A stretch of 64,000 nt of DNA. Origin: Galbibacter sp048266365. GTDB lineage: Bacteria > Bacteroidota > Bacteroidia > Flavobacteriales > Flavobacteriaceae. Every line of letters begins with the position of its first letter. The stretch's first letter is position 1. The position numbers and the translations under genes were made by a program. The DNA lies in contig NZ_JBLWZP010000001.1 of NCBI RefSeq assembly GCF_048266365.1, positions 637,774-701,773 of the forward strand, in the 5' to 3' direction. Under the pieces are notes generated by a model. That model had not been told where the DNA came from and made no database searches. It saw only the letters and a list, made by a program, of their open reading frames with translations. Below are positions 1 to 8,538 of the stretch, one piece after another.

Positions 1-2031
1 CATATTTACATGAATAATGTTATGGATTATAAAGGCTACCGTTTTTTTCAGGCGAGTTATTTTCCAGATGAGAGTGGAACTATTCTATCTGTGAATGCGG
101 ACAAATGGGGAACCATGGTAACCTACCTTGGGTATTTCATGGTATTCCTTGGCATGTTTATGACATTGTTTTGGAATGGAACCCATTTTTGGAAACTCAA
201 TAGTACGTTAAAAAAATTACACACTAAGGGATTTCTCTTCGTTTCTATTTTGACGTTTATGGGAATACATAATGGTTTTTCTCAAGGTATTCTAGAGGTC
301 GATCATGATACAACGAACATAGTTTTACAAAAGCCTCAATCTACATCTCAATTCATAAAAGCAGATGAACTTGGATCAGATCGAACCATTAACGCAGCCC
401 ACGCCAAAAAATTTGGCCGCTTATTGGTACAGGATTATCAAGGAAGGATAAAGCCGATGAACACTCAAACACTGGAGCTTCTTCGAAAGCTCTACAAAAA
501 AGATGTGTATCAAAATGAAAGTTTTTCTATTTCTTCAGATCAGTGGTTTATCGCCATGCAGATAGATCCGGGGTATTGGGCAAATGAACCTATGATAAAG
601 GTGAGTAGTAAGGGAGGAGATAAGTTTTTGAAAGAGACCAGTGCTAATAGCAGTAGTTATACTTCTTATAGTAAACTGGTGGATTTAAATACGGGTAATT
701 ATGTATTAGGAGAACAGTACAAAAGTTCTTTTAGTAAGCGCAAAGCCGATCTGTCCAATTACGACAAGGCAGTTATTGAGTTGACTGAACGCTTTAATAT
801 CTTTAATACAATTGCGTTCGGATATTACACCAAGGTAATTCCTATACAAAACGATCCTTCACATACCTGGAGAAGTTGGATTTACAGTTCCCAAAATAAG
901 GCTGTAGAGATCGACACGGTTGCCTATAAGCTTTTGACCACATATTTTGATGCCACAAAGCAAGCTCTAAAAACCGGAAATTGGGATAAGGCAGATAAAG
1001 AGATTACTGTTATAAGTGATTTTCAATACCAATGGGGTAAAGAAGTAATTCCCGATAAGACTAAGGTAACCCTAGAAATTCTATACAATCAATGGAATGT
1101 TTTTCTTTGGTTAATGATCGCGTACAGTTTCTTAGGGATAGCTATGGTTGTCCTTGGTTTTGCGGAGGTGTTTTCTTCAGGCTCCAGGTTAAACCATATG
1201 ATTCGGATACTGACCAAACTATTATTAAGGGTAATGATTCTGGCTGTGGTGGTTCAGGCGATTGCCTTGGGTGTACGTTGGTATCTTTCCGGTCATGCGC
1301 CTTGGAGTAATGGATACGAGGCCATTATATTTATTTCAGGGATAGGGGTTTTCTCAGGGCTATTGCTATACAGAAATAGAAATGCTTTTATTCCGGCAGC
1401 AGGTGCATTGGTAGCCATGATCATGATGGGGTTTGCACACGGAGGATCAATGCTCGATCCTCAGATTACTCCTTTGGAACCTGTACTGAAATCCTATTGG
1501 CTGATGATACATGTGGGTATCATTACATCCAGTTATGGGTTCTTTGGATTGTCGGCCGTGCTGAGTGTAATTACCCTATTACTGTTCAGTTCTAAACGCT
1601 CTCAAAAAATACAGCGTTCTATCAAAGAATTAACCACTGTGAATGAAATGGCTTTAACCGTTGGTATTTTTGCCCTTGGTATTGGGACTTTCCTCGGTGG
1701 AATGTGGGCCAATGAAAGTTGGGGAAGGTATTGGAGTTGGGATCCAAAAGAAACATGGGCGTTTATTTCGGTAATCATTTATGCCGTAGTACTGCATTTA
1801 CGGCTGGTGCCTAAACTAAGAGGAAAGCTAATTTTCAATATGGCAAGCTTATGGGCCATATGGTCCATAATATTCACCTATTTTGGGGTTAATTACTACC
1901 TGGTCGGATTACACTCTTATGCGGCAGGGGATCCAATCCCGGTTCCGGTTTGGATTTATGTTACCGTAGCTTCGATGCTAATCTTATCACTGGTGGCCTA
2001 TTTTAGAACTAGGATGATGGATTATTATTAG
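1..2031 (+). CDS. ccsA: Cytochrome c biogenesis protein, ResB-CcsA fusion, 5' end outside the window
   Basis: System II cytochrome c assembly protein of the inner membrane, which exports haem and ligates it to apocytochromes. The frame is open from base 1, so the N-terminal ResB part lies to the left; the first ATG (base 10) is not the true start. What is visible is the end of ResB with one membrane helix (about residues 34-54 counting from base 10), a hydrophilic region of roughly 270 residues, then about eight membrane helices forming CcsA. The CcsA signature is clear near residue 570: tryptophan-rich WGRYWSWDPKETW, the haem-handling WWD-type motif. Conserved histidines in the membrane part (for example in GFAHGGSMLDP and LMIHVG) are the expected haem ligands. 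Family knowledge: Bacteroidota commonly fuse ResB and CcsA into one protein of about 1000 residues. Confidence 0.93.
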   Translation, partial: HIYMNNVMDYKGYRFFQASYFPDESGTILSVNADKWGTMVTYLGYFMVFLGMFMTLFWNGTHFWKLNSTLKKLHTKGFLFVSILTFMGIHNGFSQGILEVDHDTTNIVLQKPQSTSQFIKADELGSDRTINAAHAKKFGRLLVQDYQGRIKPMNTQTLELLRKLYKKDVYQNESFSISSDQWFIAMQIDPGYWANEPMIKVSSKGGDKFLKETSANSSSYTSYSKLVDLNTGNYVLGEQYKSSFSKRKADLSNYDKAVIELTERFNIFNTIAFGYYTKVIPIQNDPSHTWRSWIYSSQNKAVEIDTVAYKLLTTYFDATKQALKTGNWDKADKEITVISDFQYQWGKEVIPDKTKVTLEILYNQWNVFLWLMIAYSFLGIAMVVLGFAEVFSSGSRLNHMIRILTKLLLRVMILAVVVQAIALGVRWYLSGHAPWSNGYEAIIFISGIGVFSGLLLYRNRNAFIPAAGALVAMIMMGFAHGGSMLDPQITPLEPVLKSYWLMIHVGIITSSYGFFGLSAVLSVITLLLFSSKRSQKIQRSIKELTTVNEMALTVGIFALGIGTFLGGMWANESWGRYWSWDPKETWAFISVIIYAVVLHLRLVPKLRGKLIFNMASLWAIWSIIFTYFGVNYYLVGLHSYAAGDPIPVPVWIYVTVASMLILSLVAYFRTRMMDYY

Positions 2032-2196
2032 AATATCGGATTCGACTGGAATAATAGGATAATGAATAGGTTAATTCAAGAGTTTACAGGGATGCTTAAG
2101 CCTATTTAATTGTGGATTGGGTTATAGTAGAATAAAAAGAGTATTGTGCAGTATGCGCGGTTTATCTGAGTCAATTATTGAGCGGGATACCTTGTT

Positions 2197-2886
2197 TTAT
2201 GAATTGTAGCCCGTTTGTATGTGATTATGGTTTACACCAATTTCTATGAGATGCATTTTTACATCTTCTTCGAAGGCTATTGGTCCACAGACATAAAACT
2301 TCTGTTCTTTGTTCTTGACAAATTCTTCGAGAAAGTCTTTGTTGATTTTACCAAAATGAAAATTTTTTGATTTTTTTCTACTTAGGATAAGGGCTAATTT
2401 AGAATGAAATATTTGTTTCAATTCTGTGTAAAACAAGACGTCTTCCTTGGTTTTATTGGCATAAATTAATTTGTGCTCATTGGTGATATCAACCCCTTTT
2501 TCTTGTATAGCTATAAATATTGGTAAGAATGGTGTAATACCTGTTCCTGCGGCTATGAAAGTTCCACTTCCATTGTATTTGTACGAATCCCAAGCTTTGG
2601 TCAGTTGAACGGTATCATTAGGCAGTAAATCGGCAATACCTTTGGTCAAACTATTTTTGTTTGGGTAGACCTTGATAATAAATTCTAGGTAGTCGTTGTT
2701 AGGGACACTAGCGATTGTAAAGGGAGCCATAGCCAATTCGTATCCTTCTTTGTCTATACTTAAATCTACAGCTTGTCCTATCTCAAATTCAAATCCCCAG
2801 GGTTTGGTAATTTGTAAACATATCACATCATGATTAATAATGTCCACTTTTATGACTTTCGACTTGTGCGGAAATATAAGGCCCAT
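2197..2886 (-). CDS. FNR-family flavin/NAD(P)H oxidoreductase
   Basis: Small ferredoxin-reductase-type enzyme, about 229 residues from the ATG at 2886; an upstream TTG at 2934 would add 16 poorly conserved residues. Visible parts: an FAD-binding beta barrel with APFTIAS (the RxYS/T position, here without the usual Arg), an NAD(P)-binding half opening with GTFIAAGTGITPFLPI, and the C-terminal FYVCGP nucleotide motif. No iron-sulfur or haem domain is fused, so the electron partner is unknown. It stands alone on the minus strand between the ccs gene and a toxin-antitoxin pair. An imperfect palindrome lies at 2998-3021, upstream of its start. Function beyond electron transfer cannot be assigned. 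Confidence 0.82.
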   Translation of the reverse strand: MGLIFPHKSKVIKVDIINHDVICLQITKPWGFEFEIGQAVDLSIDKEGYELAMAPFTIASVPNNDYLEFIIKVYPNKNSLTKGIADLLPNDTVQLTKAWDSYKYNGSGTFIAAGTGITPFLPIFIAIQEKGVDITNEHKLIYANKTKEDVLFYTELKQIFHSKLALILSRKKSKNFHFGKINKDFLEEFVKNKEQKFYVCGPIAFEEDVKMHLIEIGVNHNHIQTGYNS

Positions 2887-2997
2887 AATTTCAATGATTA
2901 GTTGTTCTAGTATTTTGGATGCATTTTCACCCAATAGGTTACAACTTATCTACTATTTGATTAGGTTACAGGTTTATTTAGCTTGTGTACTACAACT

Positions 2998-3021
2998 AGG
3001 TAATCGCAAATGCGTTTACCT
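2998..3021. promoter_or_regulatory. Near-perfect palindrome upstream of the FNR gene
   Basis: AGGTAATCGCA, two bases, then TGCGTTTACCT: 10 of 11 arm positions are complementary. It sits about 110 bases upstream of the ATG at 2886 in otherwise plain AT-rich sequence. The direct repeat TAGGTTACA at 2935-2943 and 2962-2970 lies between it and the gene. This looks like a dimeric repressor or activator site; no regulator can be named. Confidence 0.35.
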
Positions 3022-3113
3022 GCGTTCTATATATTTAATATAATTCTTCCAATTCAGGTGATGAGAGTGTCATTTAATCTTCTGTCTGGTTCCTCGGGAG
3101 GAGGCTGGGACTT

Positions 3114-3416
3114 TTAATATTCCAAAGGTTCTTTTCTTGCATAGCGTACACGGATAATGTAAACAGCTTCTTCTTCAACCAAATAAGATATTCGGTATGT
3201 GTGCTTTTCATATGCCCTGATATTGCCTATGTTGTTTTCCTTGAGCGTGTCCAGTTTATAAATCTCTGGATCGGTCGCCAATATCGAGGCCGATTCGTAA
3301 ATTTCGGAGATAATTCTTGTAGTGGTTTCAAGTGATTCGGATTTTTCCAGTAAATCCAAAAATGCTTCGTTGAGTTCTGCATCTGCCTGATGCGTCCAGA
3401 TTATTGCTTTCCCCAT
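3114..3416 (-). CDS. Type II toxin, RelE/ParE family
   Basis: 100 residues with the RelE/ParE fold pattern: N-terminal helices starting with an aromatic-rich strand (AIIWTHQADAELNEAF), a linker helix, then the C-terminal sheet with YRISYLVEEEAVYIIRVRYARKEP. The RVRYARK segment matches the basic strand that ends most Bacteroidota ParE/RelE toxins. Its start overlaps the upstream antitoxin gene by 16 bases (3401-3416), the normal order antitoxin then toxin with translational coupling. Whether it cuts mRNA (RelE) or poisons gyrase (ParE) cannot be told. The pair appears intact, unlike the mazEF remains 700 bases away. Confidence 0.82.
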   Translation of the reverse strand: MGKAIIWTHQADAELNEAFLDLLEKSESLETTTRIISEIYESASILATDPEIYKLDTLKENNIGNIRAYEKHTYRISYLVEEEAVYIIRVRYARKEPLEY

Positions 3417-3637
3417 TGCTTAATGCGCTCTCCCATTTGTTGGTGCGAATAGGTCTGCCCACTTTCTATCTGTGCAATGGATGCTTCTATTTCCTGATTG
3501 TACTGTTCGATACTAATACGCTCCGATGATACTTTTTTATTGTATTTAAGCATATTCTTTATGGCTTCGATAAACGTAGGATCTTTTACTTTATCAAGCT
3601 CACTGTGTATCCATTTTAAATCCGCATGTATATCCAT
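3401..3637 (-). CDS. Antitoxin partner of the RelE/ParE-type toxin
   Basis: Small acidic protein, 78 residues from the ATG at 3637 (an ATG at 3682 would give 93). The N-terminal part (DIHADLKWIHSELDKVKDPTFIEAIKNML) and the C-terminal half with SYHQQMGERIKQWGK-like helices follow the layout of Bacteroidota antitoxins lying upstream of ParE/RelE toxins: the C-terminal helix wraps the toxin. I chose the internal ATG because family members usually begin with M-D/N-I plus a helix, but the longer form cannot be excluded. It overlaps the toxin start by 16 bases. Antitoxins of this type usually repress their own promoter; no clear operator was seen. Confidence 0.72.
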   Translation of the reverse strand: MDIHADLKWIHSELDKVKDPTFIEAIKNMLKYNKKVSSERISIEQYNQEIEASIAQIESGQTYSHQQMGERIKQWGKQ

Positions 3638-3770
3638 AATATTTTCTTTTTTCTTACTGTAAATATACAATTTATGTGCCATAGTTTAACTTATTGGGCA
3701 GTATTGATTGACTGTAGTCCATAAAACTTCTCCGTCGCTGATGCCCTTTTATGTCTTGCAAGAACCTGGA

Positions 3771-3992
3771 GCAATAGCTCTCGGCCGGAAAAACTACTTG
3801 TTTGCTGGACCCCATGATGCAGCCCAAAGATCAGCGATAATGTATTCGTTCTTCGCTAGATGTAAAAAACATGATGTCAATCCAGCTGAGTGGTTAAAAT
3901 ACACTTTAGAAAATATCATGACCATCAACCATAAAAATATCCGAAATCTCTATCCACAGAATTACAAAAAGATGATGGAGACTAACCAATAA
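3771..3992 (+). pseudogene. IS66-family transposase, C-terminal fragment
   Basis: The reading frame encodes AIALGRKNYLFAGPHDAAQ, then MYSFFARCKKHDVNPAEWLKYTL and NIRNLYPQNYKKM, which is the conserved C-terminal tail of IS66 TnpC transposases. The catalytic DDE core and the accessory orfs are missing. Upstream of about base 3771 the frame is open to 3708, but those residues do not look like IS66, so the 5' side is a deletion junction. Cannot encode a working transposase. Confidence 0.85.
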
Positions 3993-4036
3993 GAATTATT
4001 TTTTTATCCCACAATACGTGGTTGGCGGGGTGGATA
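3771..4036 (+). mobile_element. IS66 right-end remnant
   Basis: The transposase tail is followed by about 40 bases ending in a GC-rich block (about 4013-4036) that on the minus strand begins GTATCC and reads into CACCCCGCCAACCACG. IS66 ends start with GTA, so this is a plausible right terminal repeat, but the left end is gone and no target duplication can be shown. Immediately after it comes the C-terminal tail of a mazE gene in frame, suggesting the element had landed inside mazE. Confidence 0.45.
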
Positions 4037-4037
4037 C

Positions 4038-4085
4038 CTTATGAACGACTTTTTTGAGAACGAAAATCTCGAGGAATGGACTTAA
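4038..4085 (+). pseudogene. mazE antitoxin stub (last 15 codons)
   Basis: Codons from 4038 read LMNDFFENENLEEWT and stop at 4083-4085. This acidic tail ending in EEWT is typical of MazE/PemI antitoxins of Bacteroidota, and it overlaps the mazF start (ATG 4076) by 10 bases, as in intact mazEF operons. Everything upstream, including the DNA-binding half, is replaced by the IS66 remnant. Confidence 0.6.
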
Positions 4086-4375
4086 AACAATACGCAATCG
4101 TCCTTGTTAATCTTGACAAAAGGCTCGGAAGCGAAATAAAGAAAACCAGACCTTGTGTCATTATTTCGCCAAATGAAATGAACAAATTCCTGAATACGAT
4201 TATCCTTGCCCCAATGACGACGAACCTAAAAAAATATCCTTCAAGAGTTTCTGTTGAACATGACGGAAAAAAGGGAATGATTGCAATTGACCAAATTCGG
4301 ACAGTTGACAAAATCGGAAATCAACAAATGCAAATCTGTAGTACAGGAAACATTTGTGGACTAAGAAAGTCTTAA
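4076..4375 (+). pseudogene. MazF/PemK endoribonuclease toxin with an internal deletion
   Basis: Residues 1-78 are a good MazF core: QYAIVLVNLDKRLGSEIKKTRPCVIIS, then NTIILAPMTTN, then GMIAIDQIRTVD. After D78 the frame gives 21 unrelated residues and stops at 4375. The +1 frame across the same DNA (from about 4299) reads GQLTKSEINKCKSVVQETFVD and stops at 4362-4364, exactly the normal MazF C-terminal helix. The bases GGACAGTTGACAAAA (4299-4313) fit both the end of IRTVDK and the start of GQLTK, so a deletion of roughly 30-40 bases between two copies of this short sequence removed the middle and shifted the frame. The toxin is predicted dead. This agrees with loss of its antitoxin. Confidence 0.75.
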
Positions 4376-4538
4376 AGCGAATAATCACAATGATATATTA
4401 ATGGCATGTGGGCAAACATTGTTTTTACACTATAATACGTTTCATTTTATGAATTATAATCTTGGGGTGAAGATTAGACCCTTTTCATTTCCATTTTTCT
4501 TTGGTTTTATTTAACATGGAGTTTTTAGTTTTTTTTAG

Positions 4539-4546
4539 TAGGTTTG
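4539..4546 (+). promoter_or_regulatory. Candidate -7 box TAGGTTTG
   Basis: Matches the Bacteroidota TAnnTTTG -7 element and ends 6 bases before the ATG at 4553, which would make the mRNA nearly leaderless. No convincing -33 TTTG at the usual distance. It is the only candidate found in front of the uptake locus. Confidence 0.3.
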
Positions 4547-4552
4547 TGCTCG

Positions 4553-4861
4553 ATGAAAAACGGTTACTTTAAAAATAGTATAACGTATCTGTTCCTTGCT
4601 CTTTTCCTTTCGATGAAAATGGCAAGCTTCCATGTGATTACTCATGCGGATGATAAAGAGCATGCTTTACATTGTACTATTTGTGATCATATCATCACTA
4701 ATAATTCTACTCCGGTAGTTACAGTAGATGATATTGAATTCGATTTTCAAATAATCGAATTTACTTCGCCGAGACAAGTAGCGAATCACTACAGTTTTGA
4801 GATCTCAAGTGAAATTGCTTCAGATCAACTCTTCTCCAGGCCTCCGCCTGCTTTACTATAA
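4553..4861 (+). CDS. Small secreted or membrane-anchored protein with a CxxC motif, first gene of the uptake locus
   Basis: 102 residues from the ATG at 4553 (the TTG at 4544 is less likely). An N-terminal hydrophobic helix (YLFLALFLSMKMASFHVI) is followed by HADDKEHALHCTICDH: a histidine and CxxC cluster able to bind a transition metal or form a disulfide. The C-terminus ends in a proline-rich SRPPPALL. I know of similar short proteins in front of TonB receptors in flavobacteria but no function. It lies 375 bases upstream of the receptor gene on the same strand, so a shared role in metal handling is inference only. Could also be a small sensor or a processed peptide. Confidence 0.6.
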   Translation: MKNGYFKNSITYLFLALFLSMKMASFHVITHADDKEHALHCTICDHIITNNSTPVVTVDDIEFDFQIIEFTSPRQVANHYSFEISSEIASDQLFSRPPPALL

Positions 4862-5236
4862 GTATCCCTATACATTTTCTAAAGATTGTCGTATCAAATT
4901 TATTTTCAATTGAATTATCTATGATTTCGGATTTCTCCGGTTTTTAAGAAATCAATTTGATCAGTAATTGATCTGATTTTAGACTTTTATTTTACAGTTC
5001 AGCTCCTTTTAATAATCGATTGTAGTCGGTAGCTATAGACTTATTTTAAGTGCTCAGGGTCTGAATGCATTCTTAGTAGCATCCAGTACTGCCATTCGTA
5101 TTTAAGTATATTGATTTAGCCTTGGGTGTTGAGGTTGTGATTAGAGGTTTACTATTGAATTTCCTCTTTAGAAGTATAGGGTTTGTCGAGTCTCTAATTT
5201 ATTAGAGCCAATTGTCAAATCTTATAGTTAAGCATT
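4862..5236. other. 375-bp gene-free leader upstream of the TonB receptor
   Basis: No open frame of note. It holds an inverted repeat ATCAATT-8-AATTGAT at 4951-4972, partly built of the repeated TTGATCNG, and a short palindrome GAATGCATTC at 5063-5072. I looked for a cobalamin-type riboswitch core and for a strong terminator and found neither. It may contain the receptor promoter and an operator. Confidence 0.4.
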
Positions 5237-7612
5237 ATGTTTTATAAATTATGGAGTGCAGGCATAGCTATTTGCTTGTGCGCTAATGTCTTTGCGCAGG
5301 ATTCTTTTCAAATAAAGGGTACTGTTCTGGACGCAAATACCCTGGAGCCGATAATAGGGGCCTCCATTGTTGGGGATCAGGTATATTCGATAAGTTCAGT
5401 TGAGGGTGAGTTTCAGGTTAACAGCTTGAGTTCGGGGTCTCATACTTTTGTAATTTCTCATCTCGGTTATATTACTGGTACTGTTACTCTTACCGCTAGC
5501 TTAGATGTGCCTGTAGAAGTGTTTTTAGTGCCCTCTACTACCTCTTTAGAGGGTGTGGAAGTATACGGTGAGGGCTCAGGTGCCCGAGAAGAGGCTTCTC
5601 CGCTAGTGACTCATATTGTTTCTAAATCTTATCTGGAGAACAATAGGGAGAACAGCTTGATGCAAACCTTGGAAAAAATCCCTGGCGTGAGTACAATCAG
5701 CATTGGGTCCGGACAGTCTAAACCTGTGATTAGGGGATTAGGCTTCAACCGGGTAGTTGTGGTTCAAAACGGAATTAAGCATCAGGCACAACAATGGGGA
5801 AGCGACCATGGTTTGGAGATTGATCAATATGGTCTGGAGAACATACAAATTATCAAAGGCCCGGCATCATTACTCTATGGCTCTGATGCTATAGCAGGGG
5901 TTGTGGATATTCAAGCTCCAAGGGTACCGGCACTAAATGCACTGTCCGGAGAGGTGAATATTCTGGGAGAATCCAACAATGATTTGTTGGGAGTTTCTGC
6001 GGGTGTTCAGGCTAGAGCCGATAAATGGTTTTACCGAGGACGTCTGACCTATAGAGATTATGGTGACTACAAAGTTCCCACTGATCAAATCAACTATGAG
6101 AATTACATCTTTGATTTACATGAGAACCATTTGAGAAATACCGCCGGGAACGAGGCTAACGCTAGTTTTAGTGTGGGGTATGTTTCGGATAAGATAAAGA
6201 CTGAGACTTTTATCTCCAATGTGAATGCGGAAAATGGCTTTTTTGCCAATGCGCATGGTTTGGAAGTACGAACCTCCAAGATAGATTACGATGCTTCGAA
6301 TCGGGATATCGATCTTCCTTCTCATAAAGTGAATCACTTTAAAATGACCAATACCACCACTTTATATAGTGGAAATCACAAACTGAGCCTTGATGTGGGT
6401 TTCCAAAATAATCATCGTGAAGAAAATTCAGAACCTGCCCCGCACGGATTCATGCCAATGCCTTCAAACAATAAGGAAAGAATTTTTGATAAAAACACCT
6501 ACGCTTTTAATTTCAAGGATCGTATTGTCATCGGAGATCAGCATAAACTAAGTGCCGGGATCGATATGGAATATCAGCATAACAACATTGGTGGATGGGG
6601 ATTTTTAATTCCGGGTTTTCAAAATTTTAATGTAGGCGGTTTTGTCTTTGATGATTTTGAAATCAATCCAAATTTTCATCTCTTGGCAGGGGTGCGCTAT
6701 GATTATGGTAGTATTCATACCGATGCTTATTACGACTGGTATCCTTCTCTGGTTACAAATGATCAGGGATCACAGAGTGAGGTGTTTGTACAACGTGCCC
6801 AGGATAAGACCCTTGATTTTAGTAATATCAGCGCTTCACTTGGGCTGAGTTATACCAATAGAAACACAAGCTATAAGATAAACATTGGTAAGAGCTTTAG
6901 GATGCCACTAGCCAGTGAATTAGCATCCGATGGGGTGAACTATCATATGTATCGGTATGAAAAAGGAAATTTAAATCTGGATGCTGAGGAGTCGTATCAA
7001 TTGGATGTGGAATTAGCACATCATACGGATCGATTTAAGTTGGCAATAAGTCCTTTCGTAAATCTATTCTCCAATTATATTTACCTGAATCCAACATCCA
7101 AGTACTATCAGACTTTGCAAATTTATGAGTATTCTCAAAGCGAGGTCTTCAGAGTTGGAGGAGAAATCAGTGCGAGTACAGCTGTTTTTCAAAAGCTCCA
7201 ATTGGAAGCTTCTGCTGAATATGTGTATTCCAGACAGACTAGCGGGGCAAAGAAAGATTTTGGACTGCCGTTTGCCCCTCCTTTGACTGGGTTTTTTACC
7301 GCCTCTTATGCTTTTGATGACCTATTGATTTTTAAGACTCCGACTCTTGGAGCGGAGTATAGAATAACCGCTGCTCAGGATGAAATTGTTCCTCCGGAAG
7401 AGAAAACTGATGGTTGGCAGGTAATGAATCTTTCCCTGTTAACGGAACTAAAGCTCTTTAATCGGACTCCGCCACTTAAAGTTCGATTCAAGCTCAACAA
7501 TATATGGGATACCAAGTATTATAACCATACGAGTTTCTATCGCTTGATCGAGGTGCCGGAGCCAGGCAGAAACGTATCTCTTTCGTTGACCTTACCCTTT
7601 GGGGGAAACTGA
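5237..7612 (+). CDS. TonB-dependent outer-membrane receptor with carboxypeptidase-like N-terminal domain
   Basis: 791 residues. A signal peptide ends at about residue 20 (CANVFAQ). Residues 24-105 form a CarboxypepD_reg-like beta domain (IKGTVLDANTLEPIIGASI). The plug follows with NSLMQTLEKIPGVSTISIGSG, PVIRGLGFNRVVVVQNG and IIKGPASLLYGSDAIAGVVDI. Then comes a barrel with a C-terminal end NVSLSLTLPFGGN. Histidines recur in plug and loop segments (GIKHQAQQWGSDHGLE, LHENHLRN, EPAPHGFMPMP), and the downstream lipoproteins are very histidine-rich, hinting at a metal such as zinc or copper or a metal complex as substrate. There is no SusD partner, so it is not a glycan SusCD pair. Substrate not proven. 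Confidence 0.88.
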   Translation: MFYKLWSAGIAICLCANVFAQDSFQIKGTVLDANTLEPIIGASIVGDQVYSISSVEGEFQVNSLSSGSHTFVISHLGYITGTVTLTASLDVPVEVFLVPSTTSLEGVEVYGEGSGAREEASPLVTHIVSKSYLENNRENSLMQTLEKIPGVSTISIGSGQSKPVIRGLGFNRVVVVQNGIKHQAQQWGSDHGLEIDQYGLENIQIIKGPASLLYGSDAIAGVVDIQAPRVPALNALSGEVNILGESNNDLLGVSAGVQARADKWFYRGRLTYRDYGDYKVPTDQINYENYIFDLHENHLRNTAGNEANASFSVGYVSDKIKTETFISNVNAENGFFANAHGLEVRTSKIDYDASNRDIDLPSHKVNHFKMTNTTTLYSGNHKLSLDVGFQNNHREENSEPAPHGFMPMPSNNKERIFDKNTYAFNFKDRIVIGDQHKLSAGIDMEYQHNNIGGWGFLIPGFQNFNVGGFVFDDFEINPNFHLLAGVRYDYGSIHTDAYYDWYPSLVTNDQGSQSEVFVQRAQDKTLDFSNISASLGLSYTNRNTSYKINIGKSFRMPLASELASDGVNYHMYRYEKGNLNLDAEESYQLDVELAHHTDRFKLAISPFVNLFSNYIYLNPTSKYYQTLQIYEYSQSEVFRVGGEISASTAVFQKLQLEASAEYVYSRQTSGAKKDFGLPFAPPLTGFFTASYAFDDLLIFKTPTLGAEYRITAAQDEIVPPEEKTDGWQVMNLSLLTELKLFNRTPPLKVRFKLNNIWDTKYYNHTSFYRLIEVPEPGRNVSLSLTLPFGGN

Positions 7613-7742
7613 TTAACTGGAGTTCCAAGTGTCGTAATTGGGGAATTTCCTTTTCACATGATCCTACAATAGAATTTTATAACCACAAGTACATATTTAA
7701 ACAACGTCAAACATGAAAACAATCATTTTTAAATCAAATCTT

Positions 7743-8516
7743 ATGAAAGTAAATTTTAAATTTTTAGCTCTTGTCGGGGCTTTGGGACTATTGCTGCAAT
7801 CCTGTAGTAATGATGATGATGCCGGTGAATTATTAATTCCCGTGATCTCAAATTTTAAGTTTGGTGAAGGTGCCTCACATACCACGGATCAAGTTGCTTA
7901 TAAGGGTTCGGATATCCATCTAGAGGCGGATATTAGTGCCTCGGTGGCAGTTCAAGGTATTTCATTGGCGATTCACGCTCACGACTTGGAGTTGGAAGAA
8001 GGACAGGTTCATTGGGAATTTAACCAAGAATTCTCCGGTGTGGATTATCAGGTGATGAATCCTACCTTTCATGAGCATATAGATGTTCCTGTTAATATAC
8101 CTGCAGGGGAATACCATATTGAATTAACTGTAACCGATAGCAATGGTGAGACTGCAACTGTAGAAGGTCATCTTCAAATTTTGGATCCTATTGCCTTAAG
8201 TGCTATTTCAGTTGATACTTCTGTGGTAAGAGGTAGTGATTTTCATGCAGAATTTTTAGTGAATGCAATTCACGGAATTCACGCGATTAGCGTGGATATC
8301 CATGCTCATGGAATTACACCTGGTGAAGGAGAGATTAATTGGGAGTTTGCAAAGGTGTTTGAACAGGGTTATCATGAATTAACAGAAGCGGAATTTCATG
8401 AGCATATCGATGTTCCTGCTAATGTAGCCGTCGGTGAATATCATATGGTTTTTAGCGTAGAGGATGAGCAAGGGAACATCCAAGCTTATGATACGCATCT
8501 GGAGGTAACCGAATAA
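7743..8516 (+). CDS. Histidine-rich DUF4625-type lipoprotein with a tandem domain
   Basis: Lipoprotein with lipobox LLQSC; 257 residues from the ATG at 7743 (an ATG at 7713 would add ten). The mature part consists of two similar modules of about 110 residues. Each ends with the same phrase, FHEHIDVP followed by a GEYH strand, and each carries an IHAH motif (IHAHDLELEEG and IHAHGITPGEG, followed by W-E-F). The repeat is an internal duplication of the DUF4625 immunoglobulin-like fold. Many paired histidines (HAH, HEH) look suited to metal binding at the cell surface. First of three such genes directly behind the TonB receptor (gap 130 bases). Role as a surface capture protein is inferred. Confidence 0.8.
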   Translation: MKVNFKFLALVGALGLLLQSCSNDDDAGELLIPVISNFKFGEGASHTTDQVAYKGSDIHLEADISASVAVQGISLAIHAHDLELEEGQVHWEFNQEFSGVDYQVMNPTFHEHIDVPVNIPAGEYHIELTVTDSNGETATVEGHLQILDPIALSAISVDTSVVRGSDFHAEFLVNAIHGIHAISVDIHAHGITPGEGEINWEFAKVFEQGYHELTEAEFHEHIDVPANVAVGEYHMVFSVEDEQGNIQAYDTHLEVTE

Positions 8517-8538
8517 TCAATATTTAAATTTAATGTAT

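Noticed and set aside
2032..2196. Small ORF (about 15 codons) after the ccs gene
   Set aside because: No conservation signal, no promoter and a length expected by chance.
4039..4388. Minus-strand ORFs of 90 and 62 codons overlapping mazF
   Set aside because: Antisense to a clear MazF core; no motif, no promoter.
4862..5236. Cobalamin or other riboswitch in the receptor leader
   Set aside because: No conserved core of a known riboswitch class could be matched; only short inverted repeats are present.
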